Part shown: one piece after another, positions 55,926 to 64,000 of the stretch | Layout: each line of letters starts with the position of its first letter | Numbering within the stretch: position 1 is the first letter of the stretch | NCBI GenBank assembly: GCA_031265205.1 | Contig: JAISCZ010000072.1 | Coordinates: 19,408 to 83,407 of the forward strand | Origin: Deltaproteobacteria bacterium | GTDB taxonomy: Bacteria; Desulfobacterota; Desulfarculia; Adiutricales; Adiutricaceae | Length of the DNA: 64,000 nt | Reading direction: 5' to 3' | Notes under the pieces: generated by a model | Database searches by the model: none | The model's input: only the letters and a program-made list of their open reading frames with translations | What the model was told of the DNA's origin: nothing | Translations under genes and position numbers: made by a program

Positions 55926-57662
55926 ATGGAATTTATCCACTCAAATCTGGCCGGCGTCGCGCGACAGACCCTGGCTCCCCCCCAAGGCGCGCCGGAAACC
56001 ATAAACCTTAGCCAAGGCCAAATTTTTTCCCCCGCGCTCTCGCGGCCCTCGCTAGACGCGATCGCCGCCGCTCCCGCTCTCTTAAACGATTTGGAGTCCG
56101 ATCTCTCATTAATCAGCTTCAATCCCCAGCGAGATGAGCTGACCTTAATCCGGGACGCGGTCGGGGCCACTCCCCTCTTTTACGCCTTTAACCGCGACGG
56201 CTCGCTCGCCTCAGCCTTTTCTCTCCCCGCCCTCTTCCCGCTCTTGGATTGGGTTCCAACCTATGACGAGGAAACTTTATTCGACTTTCTGGCGACCCAT
56301 TACCGCTATATCTTCCGGGAACCCACCCGCTCCTTCTATAAAGGCGTCTTTCAGGTCCCGGCGGGCCACTTTCTGCGCTTCCTAGATGGGAAAGCCGAAC
56401 TCCAAAAATGGCTCCGCCTCCCCCACGATCCCCAAGCCGCCCTTCTAAGCGCCGAAGAGGCGGGAACTCTCTACCTGGAGCGCCTCCGGGAAAACGTCCG
56501 CCTCCGTCTCGACTCCCTGGCGGAGTCCGCGGTCGCCTTTACGGTCTCCTCGGGCCTCGACAGCTCCACCGTGGCCTCCCTGGCGGGTGGCTTTCTGGGA
56601 AAGCCGCTGGACGCCTATTACATGGCCTACCGCTCCTCCAAAGGCACGCCCTACGACGAAACGGAAGGAGTTCTGGCCCTGACGCGCGCCAAGGGCTGGA
56701 AACTGACGCGCTTGGACCTGGAAGCCCCGGATCTCCTCAAGGACGCCTCCGCCTTAATGGAAATAACGCTCGCGCCCGTCGCCACCGTAACCTGGCTCGC
56801 CCATTTTAAGCTGGCCCAAAGGATCCGCGGCGACGGCTTTGACCGGTACTTTTCGGGTCTCGGGGGAGACGAGAGCCTGGCCGGGGAATTTGAGCACTTC
56901 TTTCTCTTTTTCGCGGACCTTTTCCGGGAAGGCCAAAGCGAGCTTTTGGAAAAAGAGACCCAAGCCTGGAGCCGCCTCCACGATCACCCCGTTTTTCGCA
57001 AAAATTCGGCGGTTCGGGACTCTTATTTCGCCCGTAATATCAATTTTACCCAAGGCGCGATTAAAACCGATCTGACCCGCTACGAACAAAACCTGGACTA
57101 TTTCCACCCCGACTGGGCGCGCGCGTTCCGGGATCGCCCTTCTCCCCCCATGCCCACGCCCTACCGCGCCTTCCTCTCCAACCGCCTTTACCAGGAGATG
57201 AGCTATGAGACCTCGCCGCCCACCATGTGGAGCGAGGCCTTAAGCAGCCAAGCCGCGGGAATCAAGGGCCTCTTTCCCATGGCCTCCCCTTGGCTCTTTT
57301 CTTTCGCCCTCAGCCTTCCGGGAACCGTGAAATACCGCGACGGCTTAACCAAGTGGCCGCTACGGCTCGCGACCCGCGGAATCCTCCCGGAAACGACGCG
57401 CCTCAATCCCGTCAAAACCGGTTTCAACGCCCCTTTGGACCTCTTTCTGCGCGAGAAAAAGGTCGCGGACGAGGTTTTTGACCTCTTGCTCTCCTCGGAA
57501 CTCCCCCGCTTGGGCTGGATTACCCCCGCCTCCCTCCACCGCGTGAAAGACGAGCACTTAAGCGAAACCCGCGATCATATGTCCCTCGTCTGGCCCCTTT
57601 TGAGCGCGGCGCTCTTTCTGGAAAAACTAAAGCGCCGCGCCGCTTCGCCGCCGCTCCCTTAA
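55926..57662 (+). CDS. Asparagine-synthase-like amide ligase without glutaminase cysteine
   Basis: 578 residues with two domains. Residues 1-200 follow the Ntn-glutaminase fold of AsnB (LISFNPQRDELTLIRDAVGA, YRYIFREPTRSFYKGVFQVP), but residue 2 is Glu, not the catalytic Cys, so it cannot hydrolyse glutamine. Residues about 200-560 form the ATP-pyrophosphatase synthetase domain with SSGLDSSTVASLAGG (PP-loop) and FSGLGGDESLAGEFEHFF. It would form an amide using ammonia or transfer another nitrogen or acyl group, as do several asparagine-synthase-like proteins in glycan clusters (for example WbpS types). Position between methyltransferases and uppP supports a surface-glycan role. Confidence 0.85.
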   Translation: MEFIHSNLAGVARQTLAPPQGAPETINLSQGQIFSPALSRPSLDAIAAAPALLNDLESDLSLISFNPQRDELTLIRDAVGATPLFYAFNRDGSLASAFSLPALFPLLDWVPTYDEETLFDFLATHYRYIFREPTRSFYKGVFQVPAGHFLRFLDGKAELQKWLRLPHDPQAALLSAEEAGTLYLERLRENVRLRLDSLAESAVAFTVSSGLDSSTVASLAGGFLGKPLDAYYMAYRSSKGTPYDETEGVLALTRAKGWKLTRLDLEAPDLLKDASALMEITLAPVATVTWLAHFKLAQRIRGDGFDRYFSGLGGDESLAGEFEHFFLFFADLFREGQSELLEKETQAWSRLHDHPVFRKNSAVRDSYFARNINFTQGAIKTDLTRYEQNLDYFHPDWARAFRDRPSPPMPTPYRAFLSNRLYQEMSYETSPPTMWSEALSSQAAGIKGLFPMASPWLFSFALSLPGTVKYRDGLTKWPLRLATRGILPETTRLNPVKTGFNAPLDLFLREKKVADEVFDLLLSSELPRLGWITPASLHRVKDEHLSETRDHMSLVWPLLSAALFLEKLKRRAASPPLP

Positions 57663-58340
57663 AGCCGCCCTATGCCGCCGCGCGCGCTCAAGCCCAGGCG
57701 CGCGCTTTTGGAAACGCTGTTTTTCAAAGTCCCTTTTTTGTAAAATTAGCCGCTCTTTTCCGCTTTTTCTTTCCGCTCGCGCCCCGCCAAGAGGCCCCGG
57801 TCTTTAGCCCTTTCCTCTTTTTCGCTAGCTCTAGGATATTCTTATGTCCCACCCACGCGCCTCCCTTGAAGCCGACTTACGCCCTCTGGAGGGTTCCGCG
57901 GAAGACGCGGAAGACCCGGAAGAAACGAAGAGCCGCGTCCGCCAAAAGGCGACTTACGGCCCCTTGCGCCTCCCATCCTCCCGCGAGGCTTTAGGCGCGC
58001 GCCTTCGCCAGGAACAAGACGGCCCCGCGCGCCTTTTTCCACCCCCCTTAGGCCCAGCGTCCCGCGCGCGGGTCCATGGGCTCGCTCCTTTGGAGTCCCT
58101 CGCGCGCCCCCTTTCCGCACGGCGAATCCTTCCGCCATTCGCCAGCCGACCGAACGCGCCGGACTTCGGGGTCCCGCGCCTTGCCGCGCGCGCGGAAAAA
58201 GCCTTTCGCGGGACCGCCGCGCTCCACGGGCCCCGCCGCGCCCATTTCGCCGCTGTCCGAGCCGCCGCTTTGAGCGCCCCTCGCGGCGCTTTTACGGCCT
58301 CCCCGCGTGGGACCGCCGCCGTTCCCCGGGAAGCCTAAAC
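57663..58340 (+). other. Gap with one doubtful 164-codon frame
   Basis: A frame from ATG 57844 to TAA 58338 (MSHPRASLEADLRPL...) ends 2 bp before uppP and has AGGAT upstream, so it could be translated. Its composition (Ala/Arg/Pro 40% or more by eye, no hydrophobic core) and the long opposing frame make a chance frame more likely. T-rich text at 57720-57840 may contain the uppP promoter. Confidence 0.25.
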
Positions 58341-59165
58341 ATGGACTCCTCTTTTTGGGAAGCGGTAATTTTAGGGCTAGTCCAGGGTCTTAGCGAATTT
58401 TTGCCCATTTCCTCTTCCGGGCACCTGGTTCTTGTCCAATCCCTTTTTAATATCAAGGAGCCCGAGGTCTTCTTTGACCTGGTCCTCCACCTGGGTACCC
58501 TCCTCGCGGTGACCTATTATTACCGCGCCGAAGTTCTGGGACTCTTGTCCGAGACGCGCCGCTTCGCGAGTCCCCGCTCCCTTCCCCTTTCTTACAAAAT
58601 TAGGCCAATCTTCCGCCTAGGGGTCCTCATTATTCTGGGCTCCGTTCCCACGGCCGTTATCGGCTTTATTTTCCAGGATTTTCTCAGCTCTCTTTTTTCT
58701 TCCCTAAACGCCGTGGGCGTTAACCTTATTTTTACCGCCGCCTTTTTAATCGTGGCGTCATTTTTCACCCGAGTTAAATACAAGACGGAACTTGAATTTC
58801 CCGCGAGTCTCGCGATCCTTATCGGGGTCTTTCAGGGACTCGCCATCGCCCCTGGCCTATCCCGCAGCGGCCTCACCATTTCCGTCGCCATCGTTTTGGG
58901 CTTGGAGAGGGTTCTCGCGGCCCGTTACAGTTTTCTGCTCTCCTTGCCGGCTATCGTCGGCGGGCTTATTTTAAGTCACCCCCTCATGGGCCAAAGCCAT
59001 TTCCCGCCATCCTCCCTCGCGGCGGGCTTTGTGGCGGCGGCGGCGCTGGGATATCTCTCCTTAAGGGTTTTAAACGTTATTTTAGTCAAAGACCGTTTCC
59101 ATTATTTCGCGCCATGGTGCCTATGCGCGGGGCTCCTCTGCCTATGGCTCGCCGGAAGCTCATAA
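58341..59165 (+). CDS. uppP: Undecaprenyl-diphosphatase
   Basis: Integral membrane enzyme that dephosphorylates undecaprenyl pyrophosphate to recycle the lipid carrier for peptidoglycan and surface glycans; it also gives bacitracin resistance. 274 residues, about eight membrane helices. The two active-site motifs are present: LGLVQGLSEFLPISSSGHL near 12-30, with Glu in (E/Q)xxxE style EFLP, and APGLSRSGLTISVAIVLGL near 171-189. The length and start are normal. Standing at the end of the sugar cluster, it fits lipid-linked glycan export, though it is an essential housekeeping function anyway. Confidence 0.95.
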   Translation: MDSSFWEAVILGLVQGLSEFLPISSSGHLVLVQSLFNIKEPEVFFDLVLHLGTLLAVTYYYRAEVLGLLSETRRFASPRSLPLSYKIRPIFRLGVLIILGSVPTAVIGFIFQDFLSSLFSSLNAVGVNLIFTAAFLIVASFFTRVKYKTELEFPASLAILIGVFQGLAIAPGLSRSGLTISVAIVLGLERVLAARYSFLLSLPAIVGGLILSHPLMGQSHFPPSSLAAGFVAAAALGYLSLRVLNVILVKDRFHYFAPWCLCAGLLCLWLAGSS

Positions 59166-59824
59166 GATTTAATTCTTCTAGCCCAAAGAGAATAGATCAG
59201 CCCCTTATTGACTTAGCTAGGATGGAAGCGTAAAGAGCGGTAACATAGTCAAGAGCATTTTTCTTTTTTGGGTTAATAGTCGCGATCATCTCAATAACCT
59301 AGATTTTTTAAGGCTTTCTCACGATTGTGAGAGACCGAGTTATATCAGATCGGGCAAAGTGTCGTTGGCGGTTTTTTCCCCGCGCGCTGAAATAAATTTC
59401 AACTTGTTCTTTTATCTTAATTTGACCTATTTTAAGGACACTTGTATAAATTATGTTTCCGTTAAACAATACGGCGCGCTTAACTCCAAACAAATAACCA
59501 GATATGTATTAAAACTGATATAAACTACTGAGGAAATATAGGAAATTATTGAACCTATCGACAAACAAGACGATATTAAAAAAAGTTTATCGTTCAGGAT
59601 CATGCCCGCCAAGATAAACGAGACAAGACAAAGATATTGAATCTCCATATTGATAGAGGAAAAATTAGGGTGCATTTAGAGTCTTCCGAGTTTTCTTTGA
59701 TCTCCCATACACCTTAAATGTGGAATTTCAAATTACTACCACAGATTCTATACGGGACGATTATCTAAATATAATATTGTAACAGGAAATATTAATATTT
59801 AGTAATGAATACTCGCGATTTTAA
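59166..59824. other. AT-rich gap with a possible small membrane-protein frame
   Basis: The base pattern changes sharply to AT-rich at about 59170, marking an island that runs to the end of the window. A minus-strand frame at 59451-59675 (74 codons) encodes two hydrophobic segments (YLCLVSFILAGMIL and LISSCLSIGSIISYISSVVY) and might be a real small membrane protein or a chance product of T-rich DNA. The frame 59308-59493 looks like chance. Confidence 0.3.
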
Positions 59825-61375
59825 TTACCTTGATAGCGTCATGTTCTTCTTAGCGTACTCGAATGCGCTATTAAATTGCTTTAAAAAAATCTCGACTTTT
59901 CTCGCATTATCCTGTTTCCACCTATTTATAAGCTTCATGCATCTATCTCCCCAGTAATTTGATTGGGCATTGAACCATTTTTTGAACTCTACTCTGTTAT
60001 TTGGTCTATTTTCACCGCAATATTGACCCAGACAAACCTGTTTTGTATAGTTTTGCTCTTGATCCCAAAAATCATCTTCATCGCTGAGATTTTTTAAAAA
60101 ATCAAAAAATAGTTCTTCTGGCGACAGTTCATCACCTGGAAGAACGCAAATATTGTTTGCCATGTTCTTGATCTTATTCTTTTGGTCTCCATCAAGCGCG
60201 ATGATATTGTAACAGAACTCTGGTATCTTTTTTCTCACTAATTCTAGATAATTTTCCGCGCCCAACGATACTTTATCCATCATCATTATAAGTAATTTAG
60301 AAGATTTAGGAATTAATCCTGAAATAAAAATAAACGCTTCGCTATCTTCACAATAGAGCCTAATCTTTTTGGGACCTGGTTTAGGTATAACTTTGAGATC
60401 CGCTAACATCAAATCAAGATCATCGTTAGCGTTTACCAAAATTTTATTTTCCCGGTTTCGGAGATAAAGAACTGAGCGATCTCCACCAAAAGAATATTTT
60501 TCCGCCATTATCGCTTTCATAGCCGATACTGAATGCGTTGTGCAAATAATTTGAATTTTATATTTACCTGAAAAATACACCAAACTTTCAATGAGTTCTT
60601 CTTGCGCGCGAGGAAACATCGTCGCGTCGATCTCATCAATTAGAAGAAGGCCTCCCTTATATTCATTTGGATAATCCTCCATAAGCCTTTTGAACGATAA
60701 AACCGAAAGAAGAATTTTTCCAACATTATCTTGGCCAGCGGAATTCGTACGAGGATCATACAAACGCGTTTTAAAGCCAATAGTGCTTTTGTTGGATGAT
60801 TTAACATGTTCACCGTTTAGCACTTCTTCATTCAGCAATAGAATTTTACTATGATATTTTTTAACTAATTTCATTTCATCATCATTTAGCTCAAAGTTTC
60901 CAGCTTTAACCCTTTCTTCTCCAATAGGCACAAGTCTTTTTAAAGACAAAAAAATTACTGGAATTTGAACATACGCCATATTTTTTTCATTGCCAGCCGC
61001 TGACCATATACGCAATCCAATAATTTTTCCTCCAGCTGAACGGTTTATGCTTTTTGCGTTGTAGCAATTTTTCCCATTGTAAATATCGTCGCTTGTGAAA
61101 TAAAGCGTATACTGATGCTCTCCAGCTTTTTCATAAGATGTGGAAAAATTAAATTTATCTGTGAACTTTGATCCAAAATCGTAACCATCAATTGTTTTAG
61201 CGTTATTCATTAAATTTTCTTTATCATTTAAGCTAAATGGGTGCCCTATTAACCCAAGAAGCGTACTCTTCATCGTTCCATTTTGTCCCGCGATAATTGT
61301 AATTTTTTTACCGAGGTTAAATTGTATATCATTAAATTTCCTAAATTTTTTAATCTCAACGCGTGAAATAATCAT
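59825..61375 (-). CDS. AAA/ABC-type ATPase with TOPRIM-like C-terminus (OLD-like), partner of Dam
   Basis: 516 residues. The start is ATG 61375 (MIISRVEIKKFRKF), overlapping the methylase stop in ATGA, with AAAGG 8 bases upstream; ATG 61381 is alternative. Walker A is atypical, AGQNGTMKSTLLGLIG, with Met before the Lys. Later come LLLIDEIDATMFPRAQEELI (Walker B) and ICTTHSVSAMKA (His switch), the order of SMC/OLD-type ATPases. From about 325 a TOPRIM-like domain appears: IRLYCEDSEAFIF with the Glu, and YNIIALDGDQKNK with the D-x-D. OLD-family nucleases combine these parts and act in phage defence. Here the partner is a DNA methylase, so a restriction-like role is likely but unproven. Confidence 0.8.
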   Translation of the reverse strand: MIISRVEIKKFRKFNDIQFNLGKKITIIAGQNGTMKSTLLGLIGHPFSLNDKENLMNNAKTIDGYDFGSKFTDKFNFSTSYEKAGEHQYTLYFTSDDIYNGKNCYNAKSINRSAGGKIIGLRIWSAAGNEKNMAYVQIPVIFLSLKRLVPIGEERVKAGNFELNDDEMKLVKKYHSKILLLNEEVLNGEHVKSSNKSTIGFKTRLYDPRTNSAGQDNVGKILLSVLSFKRLMEDYPNEYKGGLLLIDEIDATMFPRAQEELIESLVYFSGKYKIQIICTTHSVSAMKAIMAEKYSFGGDRSVLYLRNRENKILVNANDDLDLMLADLKVIPKPGPKKIRLYCEDSEAFIFISGLIPKSSKLLIMMMDKVSLGAENYLELVRKKIPEFCYNIIALDGDQKNKIKNMANNICVLPGDELSPEELFFDFLKNLSDEDDFWDQEQNYTKQVCLGQYCGENRPNNRVEFKKWFNAQSNYWGDRCMKLINRWKQDNARKVEIFLKQFNSAFEYAKKNMTLSR

Positions 61376-62286
61376 TGGCATGACCTTTGTTTTAAACAAT
61401 TATTGCCTTCACTTGGTAACACAAGACTCTTGGGCGCAATCATTATTTCAACCGCTTTCCTGGGGCGTTGGATACTGTATTGGAGATAGAAGTCACGTAA
61501 GTTCACTTCAGGACGATCATAGATATTACGAATTTCTTGACAATCGTCATAAGTCATTAGCCACTTACAATAATCGAATTTTAATATACGTTCTGCGAGT
61601 AAAATATGGTCATTAGGCGAATAAAAGTTTAAATACAACTCCTTTCCTCGTTTGTAGTATGGAGGATCAAGATACATTAGCGTCTTATTCGGAGGCAATC
61701 CAAACTTAGGGAAAGTATCTAAGAATTCAAAGGCATCTTTAGAAAAAAAAACAATTTTGTCTTTTAACAAAACAATTTGTTTGAGTCTTTCAATTAAAAC
61801 ATCTTTTCTAAAACGGGCATCAATTTTATATTTTCCGGATTGTTCCCGACCGCCAATTGGTCCCGCAAAAGGTAATATTCCTCCGCGATTTGTTCTATTT
61901 AAAAAGAAAGTAGCGAATCCAAGTTTTAAACGTTGACGAGGGTCTGTTAAATCAAACGAAGAGGCGTTATCGTAAATAGAACGATACCTTTTCCAGGCGT
62001 TTATCGAAATGATACACTTATTAATATTTTCAATAAATTTCTCAGAATTCTCCAACAAAGAATTCCAAAAAGCGGCAACGCATGGGTCTAAATCGTTTAT
62101 AACAATCTTTTCAACTCGCCCAGTGATTAATAAAGTTAAAGCGACTCCGGCGCCTCCAGCAAATGGCTCACAGTAAACTCCATCTGGGCCGATTTTATTG
62201 TCGCGCAAAGCTTGCGCAAAAAAATCAGCTGCTGCGGCTTTCCCGCCAGGATACCTCAAAGGGCTATAATTATTTATAAACCCCAA
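61372..62286 (-). CDS. DNA adenine methylase, Dam/D12 class
   Basis: N6-adenine methyltransferase of 304 residues. I chose TTG 62286 (LGFINNYSPLRYPGGKAAAA), since GAGG lies 8 bases upstream and homologues begin just before SPLRYPGGK; a further TTG at 62376 would add 30 residues. SAM motif I is VYCEPFAGGAGVALTLL, and catalytic motif IV is TLMYLDPPYYKRG. The NRTNRGGILPFAGPIGG segment is characteristic of Dam-like enzymes with this partner. The stop overlaps the ATPase start, so both are made from one mRNA. It probably marks self DNA for the ATPase/TOPRIM partner. GATC specificity is not assured. Confidence 0.9.
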   Translation of the reverse strand: MGFINNYSPLRYPGGKAAAADFFAQALRDNKIGPDGVYCEPFAGGAGVALTLLITGRVEKIVINDLDPCVAAFWNSLLENSEKFIENINKCIISINAWKRYRSIYDNASSFDLTDPRQRLKLGFATFFLNRTNRGGILPFAGPIGGREQSGKYKIDARFRKDVLIERLKQIVLLKDKIVFFSKDAFEFLDTFPKFGLPPNKTLMYLDPPYYKRGKELYLNFYSPNDHILLAERILKFDYCKWLMTYDDCQEIRNIYDRPEVNLRDFYLQYSIQRPRKAVEIMIAPKSLVLPSEGNNCLKQRSCQ

Positions 62287-63095
62287 ATTATAATTCCTCA
62301 AAATTGATCGAGCGTTGACTCTTATTCCATTAACGCGTACTCGTTCAGTCAGAATATGCGACGATGGATTGATCAAATTGTTGATAACGGATTACGCAGT
62401 TGATACTCCCTTGAATAAAGAACGTTCAAGGAGCGGAGCTATAAGGCGGGAAAAGGCCCGGAAATACAGTGTTTTACGCTGAAATTAATTAGAGGCTGGG
62501 CAGCCTGGTTGATGTCTTTCCCGCCTAGCCTTTCTAACAAAACCATCAGATTAACACCTGAATTTAGCCTTGGGCTCTCTATTTGAACTAAGGCCCTTTT
62601 AGAAGACCTGCCGAAATCAAGACTAGCCAGCCTAAACAAATGCGCAATTTAGCGATGTAAGGTATATAACCCATCATAAAACCCCATTTGGGAACGACAA
62701 TTCAGTCTAAACGCCAAGTCTAGAAAGGAGCAAAATGTTCGTGGACAATAGATTTAGTAACCACTTGAGTCTTACTTTTCTCATAATATCAATATACCAT
62801 ATTTATGTCAATATTTCCCTTAACGTCCGTCGCCACGTCAGGAAAAAATTTGATTTAAAACCTCATTTAAAATTAAGATTTTCCTAACGTTTACTCTGGT
62901 TTCTCTTTCTCTCCATTGTATAGCTCTCCAATTTTCTGGTCAGAAAAGCCAAATCGACACATATCCGTAGTCTTAATATTTTCCGCAGCGCCTCTTGTTC
63001 ACTTGAACCAGGTTTTGCTAGAAGAGTTGAGTCAATTCTTTAGCGCCCATTAAACCGCGTGATTCGCTTTAAGGAGCAGTCAGACTAAATATTTC
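62287..63095. other. AT-rich accessory gap
   Basis: About 800 bp without a secure gene. A minus-strand frame 62439-62639 (66 codons, SLDFGRSSKRALVQIESPRL) looks somewhat protein-like and may be the end of a lost gene. 62740-62830 and 62860-62960 are very AT-rich. No RNA gene or repeat was found. Confidence 0.3.
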
Positions 63096-63884
63096 TCAAC
63101 GCGGAGGGAACGCCCTCTCAAAATCATTCACAATCCGCGAAAGGCGTTCATCTAAAAACGTTTGCGCTTGTATACATATATCGGTAGGAGCGCCATAGAA
63201 GGCTTCGGCGATGCCTCCCGTTATCGCCGCGAGCGTATCGCTGTCTCCACCAAGACTAACCGCGCCACGAATGGAGTCCTCATACGAAATTGATTCAAGG
63301 AAGGCCGCTATGGCCTGCGGCACAGTCCCTTGACAAGTATCGCAAAACTGATAGCCGTCGCGTATATCATCAAGCATAAAATTCATCTGATAATAACGTT
63401 CATTAATATAATCGCGAATTTCGCGTATTCCTCTCCCAGTCCGCGCGAGGAACGCGCATACCACAGTCGCTTCAGCGCCTTTTATCCCCTCCGGGTGGTT
63501 GTGCGTTACTTCCGTAACTTTACGCGTTAATTGAATGGCTTCCTCAATGGAATTCGCCACGAAAGCGCAAGCTGAGACGCGCATAGCCGCTCCATTGCCG
63601 AAGCTGTTATATGGCGCTGGGTAGTCGGCGTGAAGCCATTTCCGGAACATCCCTCCATAACCCCGCCCCGGGTACGCTTCCCCAAGTTCCCGCATTGACT
63701 CAATCGCCTTCGCGCCAAGCTTATCATAGTCTTCGCCGCAATCCATAAGAGCTTTAGCCACGGCGAGACTCATCACGCTATCGTCTGTAAACTTGCACCG
63801 CTCGTGAAAAAACTCAAATTCTTTCGTTTTGATATTGTTGAACTCGAAACGAGATCCGACGATATCACCTATAATGGCTCCCAC
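63096..63884 (-). CDS. ADP-ribosylglycohydrolase family protein (DraG-like)
   Basis: 262 residues. Enzymes of this family remove ADP-ribose from proteins, nucleic acids or small molecules using two Mg ions. The metal-binding motifs are present: GAIIGDIVGSRFEFNN at the N-terminus, CKFTDDSVMSLAVAKAL near 30-47 (TDDS) and the C-terminal SLGGDSDTLAAITGGIAEAF near 210-229. The middle shows SFGNGAAMRVS and EVTHNHPEGIKGAEA, which are typical of the compact, stand-alone members. The gene looks intact and is the last in the window. Its place next to a methylase/ATPase pair may be meaningful, since ADP-ribosylation is used in conflict systems, but they are separated by 800 bp. Confidence 0.92.
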   Translation of the reverse strand: MGAIIGDIVGSRFEFNNIKTKEFEFFHERCKFTDDSVMSLAVAKALMDCGEDYDKLGAKAIESMRELGEAYPGRGYGGMFRKWLHADYPAPYNSFGNGAAMRVSACAFVANSIEEAIQLTRKVTEVTHNHPEGIKGAEATVVCAFLARTGRGIREIRDYINERYYQMNFMLDDIRDGYQFCDTCQGTVPQAIAAFLESISYEDSIRGAVSLGGDSDTLAAITGGIAEAFYGAPTDICIQAQTFLDERLSRIVNDFERAFPPR

Positions 63885-64000
63885 ATCCGTCCTGAATAAA
63901 ATTCGGGAAAAAATTTTTTTAGGGAATCACCCACACTATTAGCCATTCTTTGTATTATTAATTATAATATATAAACTATATTACTAAATAACTTTTTTAA

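Noticed and set aside
57844..58338. 164-codon protein just before uppP
   Set aside because: Not listed as a gene: low-complexity composition with no hydrophobic core and a long opposing frame; kept only as a doubtful note in the gap entry.

Overview
The window looks like chromosomal DNA of a GC-rich Gram-negative bacterium, most likely of the former Deltaproteobacteria (Desulfobacterota). This is inferred from the ispE / tRNA-Gln / prs / rplY gene order, a tripartite MacAB-type exporter and outer-membrane adhesin parts. The genome is decaying. About half of the non-housekeeping genes carry stops, frameshifts or truncations, and long GC-rich gaps hold no recognisable gene. That pattern would suit a host-restricted or symbiotic lineage, but lifestyle cannot be read from this DNA alone.

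Layout. 1-8.3 kb: a zinc-ribbon protein fragment, a broken ATPase/nuclease gene, nnr (NAD(P)HX repair) and a MacA/MacB exporter operon. 8.3-15.4 kb: degraded accessory DNA with an intact AAA-ATPase/PD-(D/E)XK protein, a facing broken paralogue, a relic copy of part of fhs and a dead PIN-toxin module. 15.4-32.4 kb: a minus-strand housekeeping block with fhs, two nitroreductases, rplY, prs, tRNA-Gln, ispE, a DUF1015 gene, a 1345-residue hybrid histidine kinase and priA. 32.4-36.0 kb: a gene desert holding two copies of a foldback repeat and a 13-bp tandem repeat.

36.0-50.8 kb is a foreign island. It contains a diversity-generating retroelement (DGR): avd, a reverse transcriptase gene with two lesions, a template repeat (39523-39653), and a variable repeat (40527-40657) that forms the 3' end of an intimin-like inverse autotransporter gene. 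Fourteen of the sixteen core TR/VR differences lie at template adenines, so the system has mutagenised its target, but the RT and the target are now broken, the target cut by an ISAzo13-like element. A toxin-antitoxin cluster follows (solo antitoxin, intact mazEF, hicA with a stop plus intact hicB, relics of MazF, an XRE antitoxin and Fic), then a truncated adenine methylase gene and a secreted hexapeptide-repeat protein gene interrupted by an IS1634-like element.

51.2-59.2 kb is a plus-strand surface-sugar cluster (epimerase, DegT/ArnB-type aminotransferase, two methyltransferases, an asparagine-synthase-like enzyme without its glutaminase cysteine) ending in uppP. 59.8-62.3 kb holds a translationally coupled Dam-type methylase and an ATPase with a TOPRIM-like C-terminus, a candidate defence pair. 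The window ends with an ADP-ribosylglycohydrolase gene.
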